From positions 61,214,001 to 61,278,000 of the forward strand of contig NC_071671.1 in the NCBI RefSeq assembly GCF_028554725.1: 64,000 nucleotides of DNA, read 5' to 3'. Shown one piece after another: positions 12,763 to 23,970 of the stretch; the stretch's first letter is position 1, and the number at the start of each line of letters is the position of its first letter. This stretch comes from Zeugodacus cucurbitae (Eukaryota > Arthropoda > Insecta > Diptera > Tephritidae). The position numbers and the translations under genes are program-made. A model generated the notes under the pieces. The model searched no databases, was not told the origin of the DNA, and was given only the letters and a program-made list of their open reading frames with translations.

Positions 12763-12889
12763 TGCGACAATTTTAGTTGCATTACAGTTATCGGCGACAA
12801 CCAGATAAGGCATTGTCGCCGCCACAGTTATAATGCGCAAATTTACAGTGACAATTTGACCGGCGGCGACAGCAGTCAGCGATTGTCGC
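12763..12889. promoter_or_regulatory. Cluster of GCGACA / TGTCGC sites (candidate regulatory)
   Basis: Five copies of (G)GCGACA or its complement TGTCGC(C) occur within about 125 bp (near 12763, 12793, 12814, 12865, 12884), in both orientations. They lie in a GC-richer intronic block. No factor is assigned; regulatory role is inference. Confidence 0.35.
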
Positions 12890-13490
12890 ATTCAAAGCTA
12901 TGAAAACTAAACTAAAGTAAATATATGTATGTATGTATGTGTGAATGCAAGTAATTGCCGATTTGGGAGCGCGCTTTGATTTATGACTTAACGGTTAGCA
13001 CAGCCGTGCAACGCCCACGGCAAAGCGCGGTGAGAGCCGGACTAACTGCTAGCGATCGAAATGGTTGAGGGACTATTTTTGATGTTGTTGTTGTTGTTAT
13101 TGGTAACAGGAAATTTTGTAAAATTGCGTAAATATTGATTTTTGCCAAAGTAAATAAGGTAGCGCTGCCATTTTCGGTATGTCTGTGTGTGTAATATTTT
13201 GCACACGAGTGTAGTATGTGTTTGCAGCATTTCCATTCTGCCGTGAATTTATTTTTTTATGTGCAAAATGTCAGTATGCTGCGCCAAACAATAATTTAGA
13301 CAGGCGCCAGTGGCGTTTAAAGCGCTTTGATTGATTGGCAGAATTTTAATTTTGCAACAACAACAACAACAACAAAAATAAAATTTAAAATTTAATAAGC
13401 AAATATGTTTGAACATATACAGATACAAACGATAAACAGCATCTGCATGCTCACAAACACAATTTCATACATTTTTGCAAGCCAAACAGA

Positions 13491-13510
13491 AGACTTAAGC
13501 AACGAACTCG
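13491..13510 (+). repeat. AGACTTAAG motif, copy 1
   Basis: Exact AGACTTAAGCAACGAACTCG, flanked by CAGA and CTGGCA. It is one of seven dispersed copies with otherwise unrelated flanks. Confidence 0.75.
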
Positions 13511-14399
13511 CTGGCAGAGCAATTAATTGCTTGGCGTATATCTATTATACCGCAATGTCGTATGCAATTGCAAAATACTACACACTAAATCGACTGCCAG
13601 TTAGCAATCGAAAAACAACAACAATAATAATAGTAATATAGAAAACAAAAACAACAACAAATTATAAAACAAATATTTCCAGACAATCTATCAATTACGA
13701 GCGTCTATTTGTTGCTGCTGCTCGCTACTCGCTGCCTGCTGCTTGTTGCTGACGTTAAAGAGTAGCGTGTGGCAGCGGTCAGCACCGGCTACCAAATAGC
13801 TAATGAAAATTGGACAAGACATGACATGTGTGTGCTGTTTGTAGACGACAGTGTTAAATTCGATTTGTTGTTGTTGTTATTGTCATTAGTGTTGTTTATT
13901 GCTGTTTTTTTGCAATTACTTATAGTTGTTGTTTTTGTTGTTTATTTGCTTATGTTATTGTTCAGTATAGTCACTGTTGTTGTTTTTGCTGTCATTGTTG
14001 TTGCTTGTACGCCACCCTTGTTTCTGTTGTTGTTATTACTGCAATTGACAACTGTCGTTGTTGTGTGGTCTGCGCATAAATTAAAAGCACCAACACCTTC
14101 GCTTCACATCGTTCTCGTTGCTGTTCGTTTCATTTCATTCGATTCGTTTCATTTATGTGACGACCGAAGGCGTTTAATGTGTTCGCTTATACAAAATGGC
14201 AGCAGCGCGCATAAAAAAACATGCAAATCTGTGATTTTATATTATAGTTTATTTAGCACACGCTGGACAGGATGTGCAACAGTGGTGGCGAATGTGAAGT
14301 GGGTGTGGTGTGATATGGAATGGAGTGCTGTTTTGATATTTTATTGTAAAGTTGGTTTGTTGTTGTAGAGTAGAAAAAAATTAATTTCAGGAAAAAATC

Positions 14400-14570
14400 G
14401 TTAAATTTAACGGATTTATTATTATTATTATTTATATTTCAATGAAATTTTAAAAAATTTTTTTCAAAACATTTTTTTTATTTTTTTTATTTCAAATTTT
14501 TTTTTTATTTTTTTTTAAATTTTTTTTTTAATTTTTTTTTTTAATTTTTTTTTTTATTTTTTTATATTCT
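14400..14570. repeat. T-rich low-complexity tract
   Basis: Runs of 7-12 T separated by single or paired A, preceded by (ATT)n. No gene. Confidence 0.85.
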
Positions 14571-16846
14571 ATGTATAAAATTACTCGAAAATCGGTGAAT
14601 CTCATTTGTATATTATCTCTCGAACTTGATACATCGAATATGAAGGTCTTCTTCGTGATATTTATAGCTCTTAAGTACCTTCTCTGCATAACCACCAAAT
14701 CACTTGCTGCTACTTAAACAATTATTTCTACAAAGGTGACTAACTGTTGAACAACTAATGATTGTTTTTTTATTTTTTATACATATATAAAATATTGTGA
14801 CCATTGCTTAATTTGCATGACAAAAGTCTTTCGGCACGGTCTTTTTGTTATTTTGTATTATTTTATGTCTACGCAAATGTGCTTTTTTTGTAATTTGTAG
14901 TGTTTCTATTATCTCTTATTTTTATTTTTATTTAATTTATTTTTGTTTCTCAACAAGTGCTACTAATTAAATTACACGGCTAATGTGCGCACTAACTATG
15001 TGTGGTTAATCGGTGGATGAGCTGAACTCAGCTACGCAATCAGAATGACATCAGACACTAAACGACGACGACGACACAACAAGATGACCACTGATTAGCG
15101 TGATTTAAGGGCTTGGCTGCTGGGAAATTATTTTTCAATTATTGAGTAACAAGGTGGGGCAGCTAAAATGACGGCAATGAGAAAAATACTAATTGAAAAT
15201 AAATAAAATGTGAAATCAAATCTATTTTGAGCGAGTATTCTTAAGCTAAACACAAGTCCCGGAAATTTTCGGTATCCCAAAATCAACATATTCTGATCCC
15301 GAATTTTCGATAAACATCAAAAAGTTGTTTTCTTCGAAGACATTCATTAGTAAAATTAAATCTCTTACAATGTGTTAAACTAAAGTCGAACCCCGTAAAA
15401 TGTCGGTATCCCGAAAATTTTTTGATCCCGAAAATTTTGATATACACATAATATCATTTTCTTCAATTAAACTCATTGGTAAAGTAAAATCCCTCACGAA
15501 TCCAACAAATCACCACCTGCAAATGAAAGTGAAGCCACAAGAGCTAATGAGCTTAATTCATCTGCACTTTCGAATCCAATTTCTCATTAGTAACCCACTT
15601 CACTGCCGCGGCGCACGGAAGCCGTTGTCACAAGCACAATTATTAATAATTTTCCACACCACATAATCGTAATCGTGGCACATGTCGATCGGTCGGTCGG
15701 CGCCGCTCAAGATCCACATTATGGCCCTTGGACGCGTGTTGCAGTTGTGACCCGCTTGTTGTGTTGGGTTAACATGTCGGCGCACGGCGGCTCGCAGACA
15801 GACAGAAGAAAGAGAGAAAAAGCATCCCAGCAATAACAACAATGATATTTGTCTAAGTCACATAATTTCCAAATTTATCAAACGTGCGGCAAATCAATAA
15901 CTGTTTTTTTGTTGTTGTTGTTGTTTTTTATTTACCGAAATCAAACATAATCTAAGTCGTGATGGCACTTACTCATCGCGCTGCTGTTGTTGTTGTTTTC
16001 ACTCAATCTTATTTACATGTCTTGAATTGGCAGGAAATTACGAAATTTTATTGCCCCTTCGAGTTTTATGGCAGCGCTTATGGACGCTTGAAAATCTCGC
16101 AGATTAAAGGAAAAAGTGCGAAAAAAGCAAAATGTGTTTGACTGACGTTCACATATGACGTAGAGGCTGGAGATGAGATTTTATGACTTTTTATTGCTGG
16201 CGTTTGCTTTGGATTATTCAATAATTTTCATAAGCGCTTTTTTATTTGATTGTTATTGTTTTAGTGTTTTTTAATTTAATTTTTCAATCACTATCATTAT
16301 TCAATATCAGCGGAGTGGTGTGAACTTCGTCTTTGCGGAGGAAAATATGAAATTATAGGTTATGAAACTTGATTAGATGAAAGCGATGGAAATTACCATT
16401 ATTATTATTAAATGCATTATTTTTGTATTGAAAACTAAATTGCATACAATATTTAAAAAGAAATTGTTTGGTAATAATATACATAAAAATAGAAAAATAA
16501 AATTTTTACTTATATTTTTATAATGTAACCTATTGTTAATTTATATCATGAGATAAATATGTGGTCCGAATAATTTATACCATGAGATAAATATGTCAGT
16601 CGAATTTTTGTTTCGAAAAGTTAATTTTCTATAATAAATAGTTTATACATTGCTATTTAATTATTTTTTGTTTATATGTGGAATTCATATACTTGCTTCT
16701 GTATGAAACTGTCGTAATTTTAAATATTTATTTGATTACATTATATATATTATATTATAAATTTCGCGAAAATACTTTCTGTACTTCTACTCCATCAATT
16801 CTTAAATTTATGTATTTTCCATAACACTGAAATAATAGTAGCCAAT

Positions 16847-17258
16847 CGAGTTCGTTGCTTAATAGCCTTTCAACTAATTGAACAATTAACCGACCTCTGT
16901 TCTATTAAATCGATGATTAAGACGATTTACCGTACAAAATATAAATCCTGCATAGATTTTTAATTGAATTTTAATCGACTTATAAATGAAATGTAACTCT
17001 GCGACAAAGACCGTGCCTGTAATTATATATAGCTTGTTTGACTGCAAGTTGTTGTTCACGCTATACGACGGTAGATGTCGCTGCTAAAAATAGCAATCAT
17101 CTGATGAAACTTACCAAGTCCTTATGAAAAGCAAAAACAAAAATGTATAACAGCTGACCTGTAAGGTGACAATGCGAATGGCAAAAACTGGTTTCTCAAT
17201 CAAAATTTTAATTTATTAATTAATTTGGCTGTGTGAAAAGGTTATAAGTCTTTCTTTC
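16847..17258 (-). repeat. AGACTTAAG motif, copy 7, interrupted by a MITE
   Basis: The left half CGAGTTCGTTGCTTA (16847-16861) and right half AGTCTTTCTTTCG (17247 onward) are separated by TIR-element copy B. Removing the element and one TA restores CGAGTTCGTTGCTTAAGTCT, the reverse complement of the motif seen at six other places. Orientation is opposite to the other copies. Confidence 0.7.
16862..17244 (+). mobile_element. TIR element, four-copy family, copy B
   Basis: Starts ATAGCCTTTCAACTAATTG and ends GTGTGAAAAGGTTA, with TA at 16860-16861 and 17245-17246. Because it splits a motif whose intact form is known from other sites, both ends and the 2-bp TA duplication can be fixed. It has an extra internal segment near 17020-17065 compared with the other copies. 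No ORF. Confidence 0.8.
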
Positions 17259-17259
17259 G

Positions 17260-18185
17260 TCTACTACTATATGTATACTGGTTAAAGTTGGTATTCATTT
17301 ATATTAGATATTAAACAATGGTTTATATCACACTAATTGCATATTCATATTTGGAAGTAGACCGTCTTAGACACAAAAATCTAAATCTAAAGAAGAAGAA
17401 GAAATTGTATATAAATGGGCTAACTAGCTCATAGTAATTGCTACCTCACATTTTAATCTAGCAAAATATGCCAGAATTGTCATTCGTTTATGCATATTTA
17501 AATAAACTAACTAATAAAATAAAACTCCTTTAACTTAAGTTCTAAGAAGTGCCACGCTTCACGCTTATCAGATGCTGTGTGTTGCCCTTTTTCGTATTTG
17601 CATATGCAACATCTCTGCTGTGGGCGATGAGCCGCAACATTTGACCAAAACAATTGCTATTAGCTGCCTACGCTTTTTGGATTTTTGTATTTGCCGATTA
17701 GCATTTGTGGGTATGGACATGCAATTACGAACATTAAACAATGAGAAGATCGTCTGTAGGCTAGGATGGACATATTTAGAGCTAAGATAAGTGTGGAAGA
17801 TAGGTCATGGAAAGTGAAATTTGCAGCTTCTGACACTTTTTAAAAAGCTAAGTTTATCTACAAATACAAGTTTATAGTTTATAGTCAAAGACAATTTTAT
17901 GTACAGGATGGGTCATAATCAAATTAAAAAAAAAAAAAATTGAATTGAAATTAATTTAAAAGACACTTCCAACTACTTGCTTATTGCTTCTTTAACTTTA
18001 TTATTTTTTTTAATAAAATTTTTAAATATGTATGTTGAAATCTATGAACTCCTTTTCATGCTGAGATACAATGGCGAATTGTTTGGTCTCGAATTTACAA
18101 AAGTATTTCGTAATTTAGTTAAAGAGATTTTGAAAGAAATACATATTTGCAGCAATTCGTTTTTACTACAGAGACCACATTCATA
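17260..18185. other. Intronic stretch without gene
   Basis: AT-rich, with a short GAA run near 17391 and A-rich tract near 17930. No coding or repeat signal recognised. Confidence 0.6.
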
Positions 18186-19124
18186 TAAAGGGTGATTTTT
18201 TAAGAGCTTGATAACTTTTTAAAAAAAAAAAAAACGCATAAAATTTGCAAAATCTCATCGGTTCTTTATTTGAAACGTTAGATTGGTTCATGACATTTAC
18301 TTTTTGAAGATAATTTCATTTAAATGTTGACCGCGGCTGCGTCTTAGGTGGTCCATTCGGAAAGTCCAATTTTGGGCAACTTTTTCGAGCATTTCGGCCG
18401 GAATAGCCCGAATTTCTTCGGAAATGTTGTCTTCCAAAGCTGGAATAGTTGCTGGCTTATTTCTGTAGACTTTAGACTTGACGTAGCCCCACAAAAAATA
18501 GTCTAAAGGCGTTAAATCGCATGATCTTGGTGGCCAACTTACGGGTCCATTTCTTGAGATGAATTGTTCTCCGAAGTTTTCCCTCAAAATGGCCATAGAA
18601 TCGCGAGCTGTGTGGCATGTAGCGCCATCTTGTTGAAACCACATGTCAACCAAGTTCAGTTCTTCCATTTTTGGCAACAAAAAGTTTGTTAGCATCGAAC
18701 GATAGCGATCGCCATTCACCGTAACGTTGCGTCCAACAGCATCTTTGAAAAAATACGGTCCAATGATTCCACCAGCGTACAAACCACACCAAACAGTGCA
18801 TTTTTCGGGATGCATGGGCAGTTCTTGAACGGCTTCTGGTTGCTCTTCACCCCAAATGCGGCAATTTTGCTTATTTACGTAGCCATTCAACCAGAAATGA
18901 GCCTCATCGCTGAACAAAATTTGTCGATAACACATTTCGAAACCGAACACTGATTTTGGTAATAAAATTCAATGATTTGCAAGCGTTGCTCGTTAGTAAG
19001 TCTATTCATGATGAAATGTCAAAGCATACTGAGCATCTTTCTCTTTGACACCATGTCTGAAATCCCACGTGATCTGTCAAATACTAATGCATGAAAATCC
19101 TAACCTCAAAAAAATCACCCGTTA
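18186..19124 (-). mobile_element. Internally deleted Tc1/mariner-type transposon
   Basis: Both termini read TATAA(A/C)GGGTGATTTTTT in inverted orientation (left at about 18184-18201, right ending at about 19126), consistent with a TA target. The element is about 940 bp and encodes a transposase on the minus strand. An intact relative should be several hundred base pairs longer, because the N-terminal region is mostly missing. The exact outer base is ambiguous because TATA occurs at both edges. Confidence 0.85.
18297..19009 (-). pseudogene. Mariner-type transposase, N-terminal region deleted and frameshifted
   Basis: Translation starts at ATG 19009 with MNRLTNEQRLQIIEFYYQNQ, the beginning of the first helix-turn-helix domain. 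After about 23 codons a deletion joins it out of frame to sequence encoding YRQILFSDEAHFWLNGYVNK. The remaining 217-residue frame (18297-18950) holds the whole DDE/D core: FSDEAHFWL (first Asp), FQQDGATCHTA (second Asp) and RSCDLTPLDYFLWG (third Asp). I count 36 residues between the second and third Asp rather than the 34 of classical mariner. The domain ends near LNEIIFKK. The DNA-binding region is essentially gone, so the protein cannot mobilise the element, although the catalytic half has no stop codon. Confidence 0.9.
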
Positions 19125-19126
19125 TA

Positions 19127-21527
19127 ATGATGCCGTCTGCATTCGCTTTGATGAAAATGAAAATCAGACAATTCGACTCTTCTTCTGCTGCTGCTGCTGT
19201 TGCCGCTTTTATGCAATTTGTTGTTATTGTTGTGCATTGTGTTGGCGCGAGCGCACCTTAAGGCCAAGCCTCGGCGCATAAATAATTTTCAATTAAGAAC
19301 AACACACGAGCATTCGAGCAGCTCATTTGGCGTTTTCTTCGACTTATTTTCATTTTACTATTTGCTGCCGCAACTGCAGTCGGTGGCTATCGCTGAAATG
19401 CAATCGGTAGAGTAGAGCGCGCGGCGCAGAGTTGCATTTTTTTTTCGCAAAGCTTCACGTGGCCGCGCACGGTAGCGCACAGAAGAGCCGCCGCGGCGAC
19501 CACAAATGTCAAGTCGGTCATGTAATGCCTGACAACACGGTGAACACCGACCGCACTACTCGATGGGTGTCTGAGTGTGTGTGCGCACTCTTGAGCTGAC
19601 TTGGGCGCATGCCACAGTGCTTACAAGCGTGCATCAGCGAGTGTCGAAATGTCAATGCAGTCAAACACTGACAATGTGCCATGATGATTTCCAAGCAAAT
19701 GATGCTTGTCTCTGCATGTGTGTGTGGACATGTGTTCGACTGATAAGTACATAAATATTTGTAGTTAAAGCTAACGAGCTTGTCTTCGCTGCCACTTGCC
19801 GCGACTGACTGACTGCCTTACCCACCTATTTTCCATAAGAAGCCACTTTTTTTATAGCCTTCTTTGTGCTTTTCTACTTTATTTTGCTGATTTCGGGCTT
19901 CAATTGTGTCACCAGGATGCAATGGCGCACTCATATTCAGACATACATAAGTATGTATATGCGAGTTTGTGCCACTTGCTGGCTGCCTGTGTTGAAACTC
20001 AACCGCGTAATGCACGAATTAGTTTGCATATTCCATAGCAGACACTCAGTGGCGCATCTTCAATCGGTTGCCCTTCCACCATATTTCTAACTCCTCTTCT
20101 TCTACTACTACTCACTTGTTGCACTAACGAACAGCAGAACTGCAAATAATAATCGAAAGTCACGCGGACGTTGACGAGGTCAGGCAGCCAGAGCAGCAGC
20201 GTTTCATACCTTGTTGTTGTTGTTGTTGCTGTTGTTTTTGATATGTTGCCAATGTCTTTGCGCCGCACTTTGTTGCAAATGATGATTTGGAAATTTTTTT
20301 CAAATAATTCTTTTTTCATTTATTGTTTTAGCCATAGTGGCAGTCAACTCAGCCAGCGGCAGCTGTCATTGCTGCTTGTTGGCACGTTTATTTGCTCCGT
20401 GGCAGACGGAAGTCTTTGAAGTTTCTAAAGTCTTTAATTTTCATGTCAGCAGCGGTTAGTTGTTGTATTTGTTTTTTTATTTTTATAATATGTTCATGTA
20501 ACAGGTGATTTTTGTGGGCTTATCGGCTCAGAGAGATTTGGTGTGGGAAAAGAAAATAATTAATTAATCTAAGCTTGTTGTTGTATGTGTTGTTAAGATT
20601 ATCAAAAATTTTATTTTCTAGTTTATTGAAAGAGTTTAACGGAGAATAGCCTTGCTGCTGAGATGAAGCACGGAGAATTATCAATGTTTTCATAAAAAAA
20701 TCATAAAATTTTTTGCACGAGTGTAGATCGTGAGAAACTAAACTTCTTGCCTTGATTCTCAAAATAAATAATAAATAAATAAATCACTTATTTGCTGACC
20801 ACACCAATAAAGTGGGAAAATAAATGCGTAAATCACTTCATTAAAAGCTTGTTTAAAATTTTGCGATAAATCCATAATAGTTATTGTAATTAGTATCTGT
20901 TAAAGTTGATAAGGCCTTTCAAAATGAAATCGGCGCTGCTGGAAATCACAGCAAATAATTACAAGACAAAAACCCTAAAACCAATTATGTAATTTAGCGT
21001 AATTAAATATGAATTACACTATTTAACTCCAACTTAAAGTACTCAGAGCAGCAGCAGAGGCTTTGCTGAATTTGACCCATCAAAACCCACTCGAACCAAA
21101 TATATTTCAAATGTTTGTTTGTGTACACGTGGATGTGCCGCTTTAAATGACAGTAATTACAATTATCGGTGTTGTGTAGCTGTTTATTGTGGCATTTCAA
21201 GGGAACAACAACAACAACAACAACAACAATACTCTAGACAAGCGCAAATATCCAAGCTCATCTCGCATTATTTACTGTAATTTGTTAATCTCATGAAGGT
21301 TGTGCGAGGCTTATTATGCGCTCTTATCGCAGCGTAATTTGTAAACAACATAATAGCATTAAGAAGGTGCATGAAAAGGAAACAAAAGCGGCACATAATG
21401 TCAGAGATTTTGATATGACAAATAGTATTAAATTATTTTTATGAGTATAATGTATGAAGTATTATTTATAATTTATAAAAATATAAAATTTTATAAACTA
21501 GTGTTATTGTTGTGAAAATTCTGTTTC
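19127..21527. other. Intronic stretch without gene
   Basis: A GC-rich block at about 19.41-19.66 kb (GCGCGGCGCAG, GCCGCCGCGGCGACC) may be regulatory. Otherwise it is AT-rich with TTG/CAA runs (20205-20235, 21204-21230). No exon supported. Confidence 0.55.
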
Positions 21528-22292
21528 ATTTGGCACCAAAATCGGTTCAGATTACAAGAGTTATGCTTGAAAGTCTGCTGGTGTTCCATCTGTGCTCCGG
21601 TGGACAGAGCATCGCAACAAACAGTTGATTTTTGCAAACTTTCAAATTGTCAATTTCTACCAGGCGACCATAAATGTGCAGCAGGTGGATGCCGGGAAAA
21701 AAATGCGTGATACATGTAGATTTGTTTATGAATACATATGAGTGTAAGTATGTAGAGCGCCGCCGCCGCGTATATATATGTATGTACATGTGGAGCAATG
21801 GATACACCATACGCACCACCATTGAACCCGATGTCAGATAAAGGAACCGGAATTTGTGTAACGAAAATGCACTGAGCGGATGTGAGGCACCGGAAACCTT
21901 TTTTTTCAACTTTTAACACGATATTGTGGAAAGGATACGGATGTACAATAAACAGATATATGCCCAACCGGAAGTTATGGTATGTATCCACTACTTCCGT
22001 CACATCCATATCCACATCCTTTATACAACTTCCCTTTCGTGAATTTTATATCCGGTTAAAAATGGTAAAAAGTTTATTTCCGGTCGCGGTGACTTCATAT
22101 CCTTTTAGGTCATTTCCGTTCCACAGACTGTATCCGTTGCTCCACATGTATATACATACATATACCCGACGGCGTGTATATACCCCGCTGCTCTGCTCAC
22201 CGCAGGTCTTGTTATGGACCACTACAGAAGACTTTTCATGGTCATAACTACGGCACATCTCAACCGATTTAGATGGTTTTGGTGCCAAATAA
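21528..22292. mobile_element. Foldback-type element with long imperfect inverted repeats
   Basis: Outer ends are ATTTGGCACCAAAA and its inverse TTTTGGTGCCAAAT. Inside, ATCGGTT-AGAT and AGTTATG blocks match in inverted order. Further in, GTACATGTGGAGCAATGGAT at about 21785 mirrors GTTGCTCCACATGTATATAC at about 22136. The arms extend over roughly 250 bp each with gaps, around a centre containing CCGGAAGTTATGG and CACATCCATATCCACATCC. No coding potential. Superfamily unknown; no clear target duplication. Confidence 0.65.
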
Positions 22293-23658
22293 TAGGGAAT
22301 TTCAACAGCGATAGCATAGATTCCTTCATTTGTATGGAGAAAAAAATATAATGTTGTTTCCCTTTAAACATTTTAGGAAGCTTTACAACATCTTTTGGAA
22401 CAAAGTAGCTTTTCTATATGTTTAATTATAAATTTTGTTCAATGTTATTGAATTTAATTTTTTTAATATAAAACTTGTATTTAGTTTTTATTATTACCAT
22501 TTTTGCTTTTTATTTTTTATTAATTTTGGAAACAACAAAAATAGTCACGCCTTTAAATAGTCATCAATACCCATCTTCCACGCTGCTGTCAACACCAAAA
22601 TTATAAGAAATCTTTCAGTAGCCACAGAATACCAAAAGCAAACATAAATTACATAAACAAAACACCAAAAAAAGCAGAGATCAACAATAGTCACAGTCAC
22701 CCTTGACCTAGTGCACCAAAGCAGCTAAAAAAAATAGATAAATTGAATGAAAAAAGGCAAGAAGACAAGAAGACACACAGAATCAACCATCGAAATTCAA
22801 ATTGAAGACACAAAAAGACGACAGAAGAGGTCTCCCTTATTTGTCATAATTAATAGCTACCCGTGTTTTTTTTTCGAAGATTTGATTTTACTGCTATGGA
22901 TAAAGACCGCGGCTGCGGCGGCAGCGTCGTCAGCTGCGCAGTCATAAAATATGTAATTTTATTATAAGATGAGTGTGTGTGCTGATATCTAATTGCAATA
23001 ATACGTATGTGTCTGTGCTTATAATGCATCTGAGCTGTGCTTGTGTGTCTGTTTGTATTGAGTAATTTCAGCGTTTAAATATCCATCATTAGCCATAAAC
23101 TATACTCGACACCTCACCATAACACACAAACACACAATCAAACATCTGAAATAGAAACACAAGCGATTGCAACACTCAGCAATCGGCACTCGACTGTCTT
23201 ATCAACGATCGCAATGCGCCGGTCGCGCGGTCTGCGGCACTGGACCACCGCTGAGCAGACACTGTTCAGTCCAATGGAACTGCATCGCCGCTAATTCATC
23301 TCTTTTTGTGTGTCGATTGATGGGCCACGTCCATCAGTCGGTCACATCGGGCTTAGAAAAAACCGCATTGGGACAACAACAAAAACAACAACCACAGATT
23401 GTATTTAGTTGAAACAACAGGTATTCATTGAACACGAGCAGCTCAGTGACAAATTGTAGCCTCGCACAAGGGTTTTATATTACATTTGTAATTTCAGTTT
23501 TTTGTTTGATAGCTTTTTTTGTTTGCGTTTGTTGTTTTTTTATTTAGCTTATGAATACTAATATGAACTTTGCATAGATAACTGGTCATTGCAATAAATG
23601 CATTCCCCTTGAGAATTATTAAAAAATCTATGAAGGCCCTTATCTTTAAGTAATACCT
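22293..23658. other. Intronic stretch without gene
   Basis: AT-rich apart from a GC-rich block at about 23.16-23.35 kb (CGCCGGTCGCGCGGTCTGCG). The open frame there shows no domain and I do not call it coding. Confidence 0.55.
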
Positions 23659-23970
23659 AATAGCGTGTTTAGGCAGGAGCTAATTAATCAACTAACCAGC
23701 CTCTGCTCGATTAAAACGCTTATTAAAATCGGTTTACCATATAAAATAAAATCTACATTTAATTCTAATTGAATTTTAATCGACTTGAAAATGAAATGCA
23801 GCTCTGCGATAATAGCGTACGATATACGTTGTTTGTCTGCGATTAAAAATATTAATCAGCTGTTGAAACTTACCAACTTCTTATGAAAAACAAAAGCAAA
23901 AATGTATAACAGCTGATCGGTTATCGAGTTGCCAGAAGTGTAAAAGGCAAAGAAAGGTTTCTCAGGTGCT
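23659..23970 (+). mobile_element. TIR element, four-copy family, copy C (right end lost)
   Basis: The left end TAATAGCGTGTTTAGGCAGG is well preserved and matches the inverse of copy D's right end. The body aligns through GTACGATATACGTTGTTTGT, AATGTATAACAGCTGATCGG and AAAGGTTTCTCA. After that the similarity stops, so the right TIR is missing. Confidence 0.75.

Larger units (their letters stand above)
10966..16861. other. Intronic stretch without gene, with several GC-richer blocks
   Basis: No coding exon is supported. The 199-codon frame at 13769-14368 is a translation of TTG repeats. GC-richer blocks at about 11.33-11.60, 12.66-13.04 and 15.60-15.80 kb stand out from AT-rich surroundings and are candidates for regulatory DNA. 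The stretch also holds the TCGGGATCCCGA clusters, a T-rich tract and one AGACTTAAG motif copy. Confidence 0.55.

Noticed and set aside
13769..14368. 199-codon plus-strand frame rich in Leu/Val, membrane-like
   Set aside because: It is a translation of TTG/GTT trinucleotide runs, starts without ATG, has no domain, and similar frames appear at other TTG-rich places.
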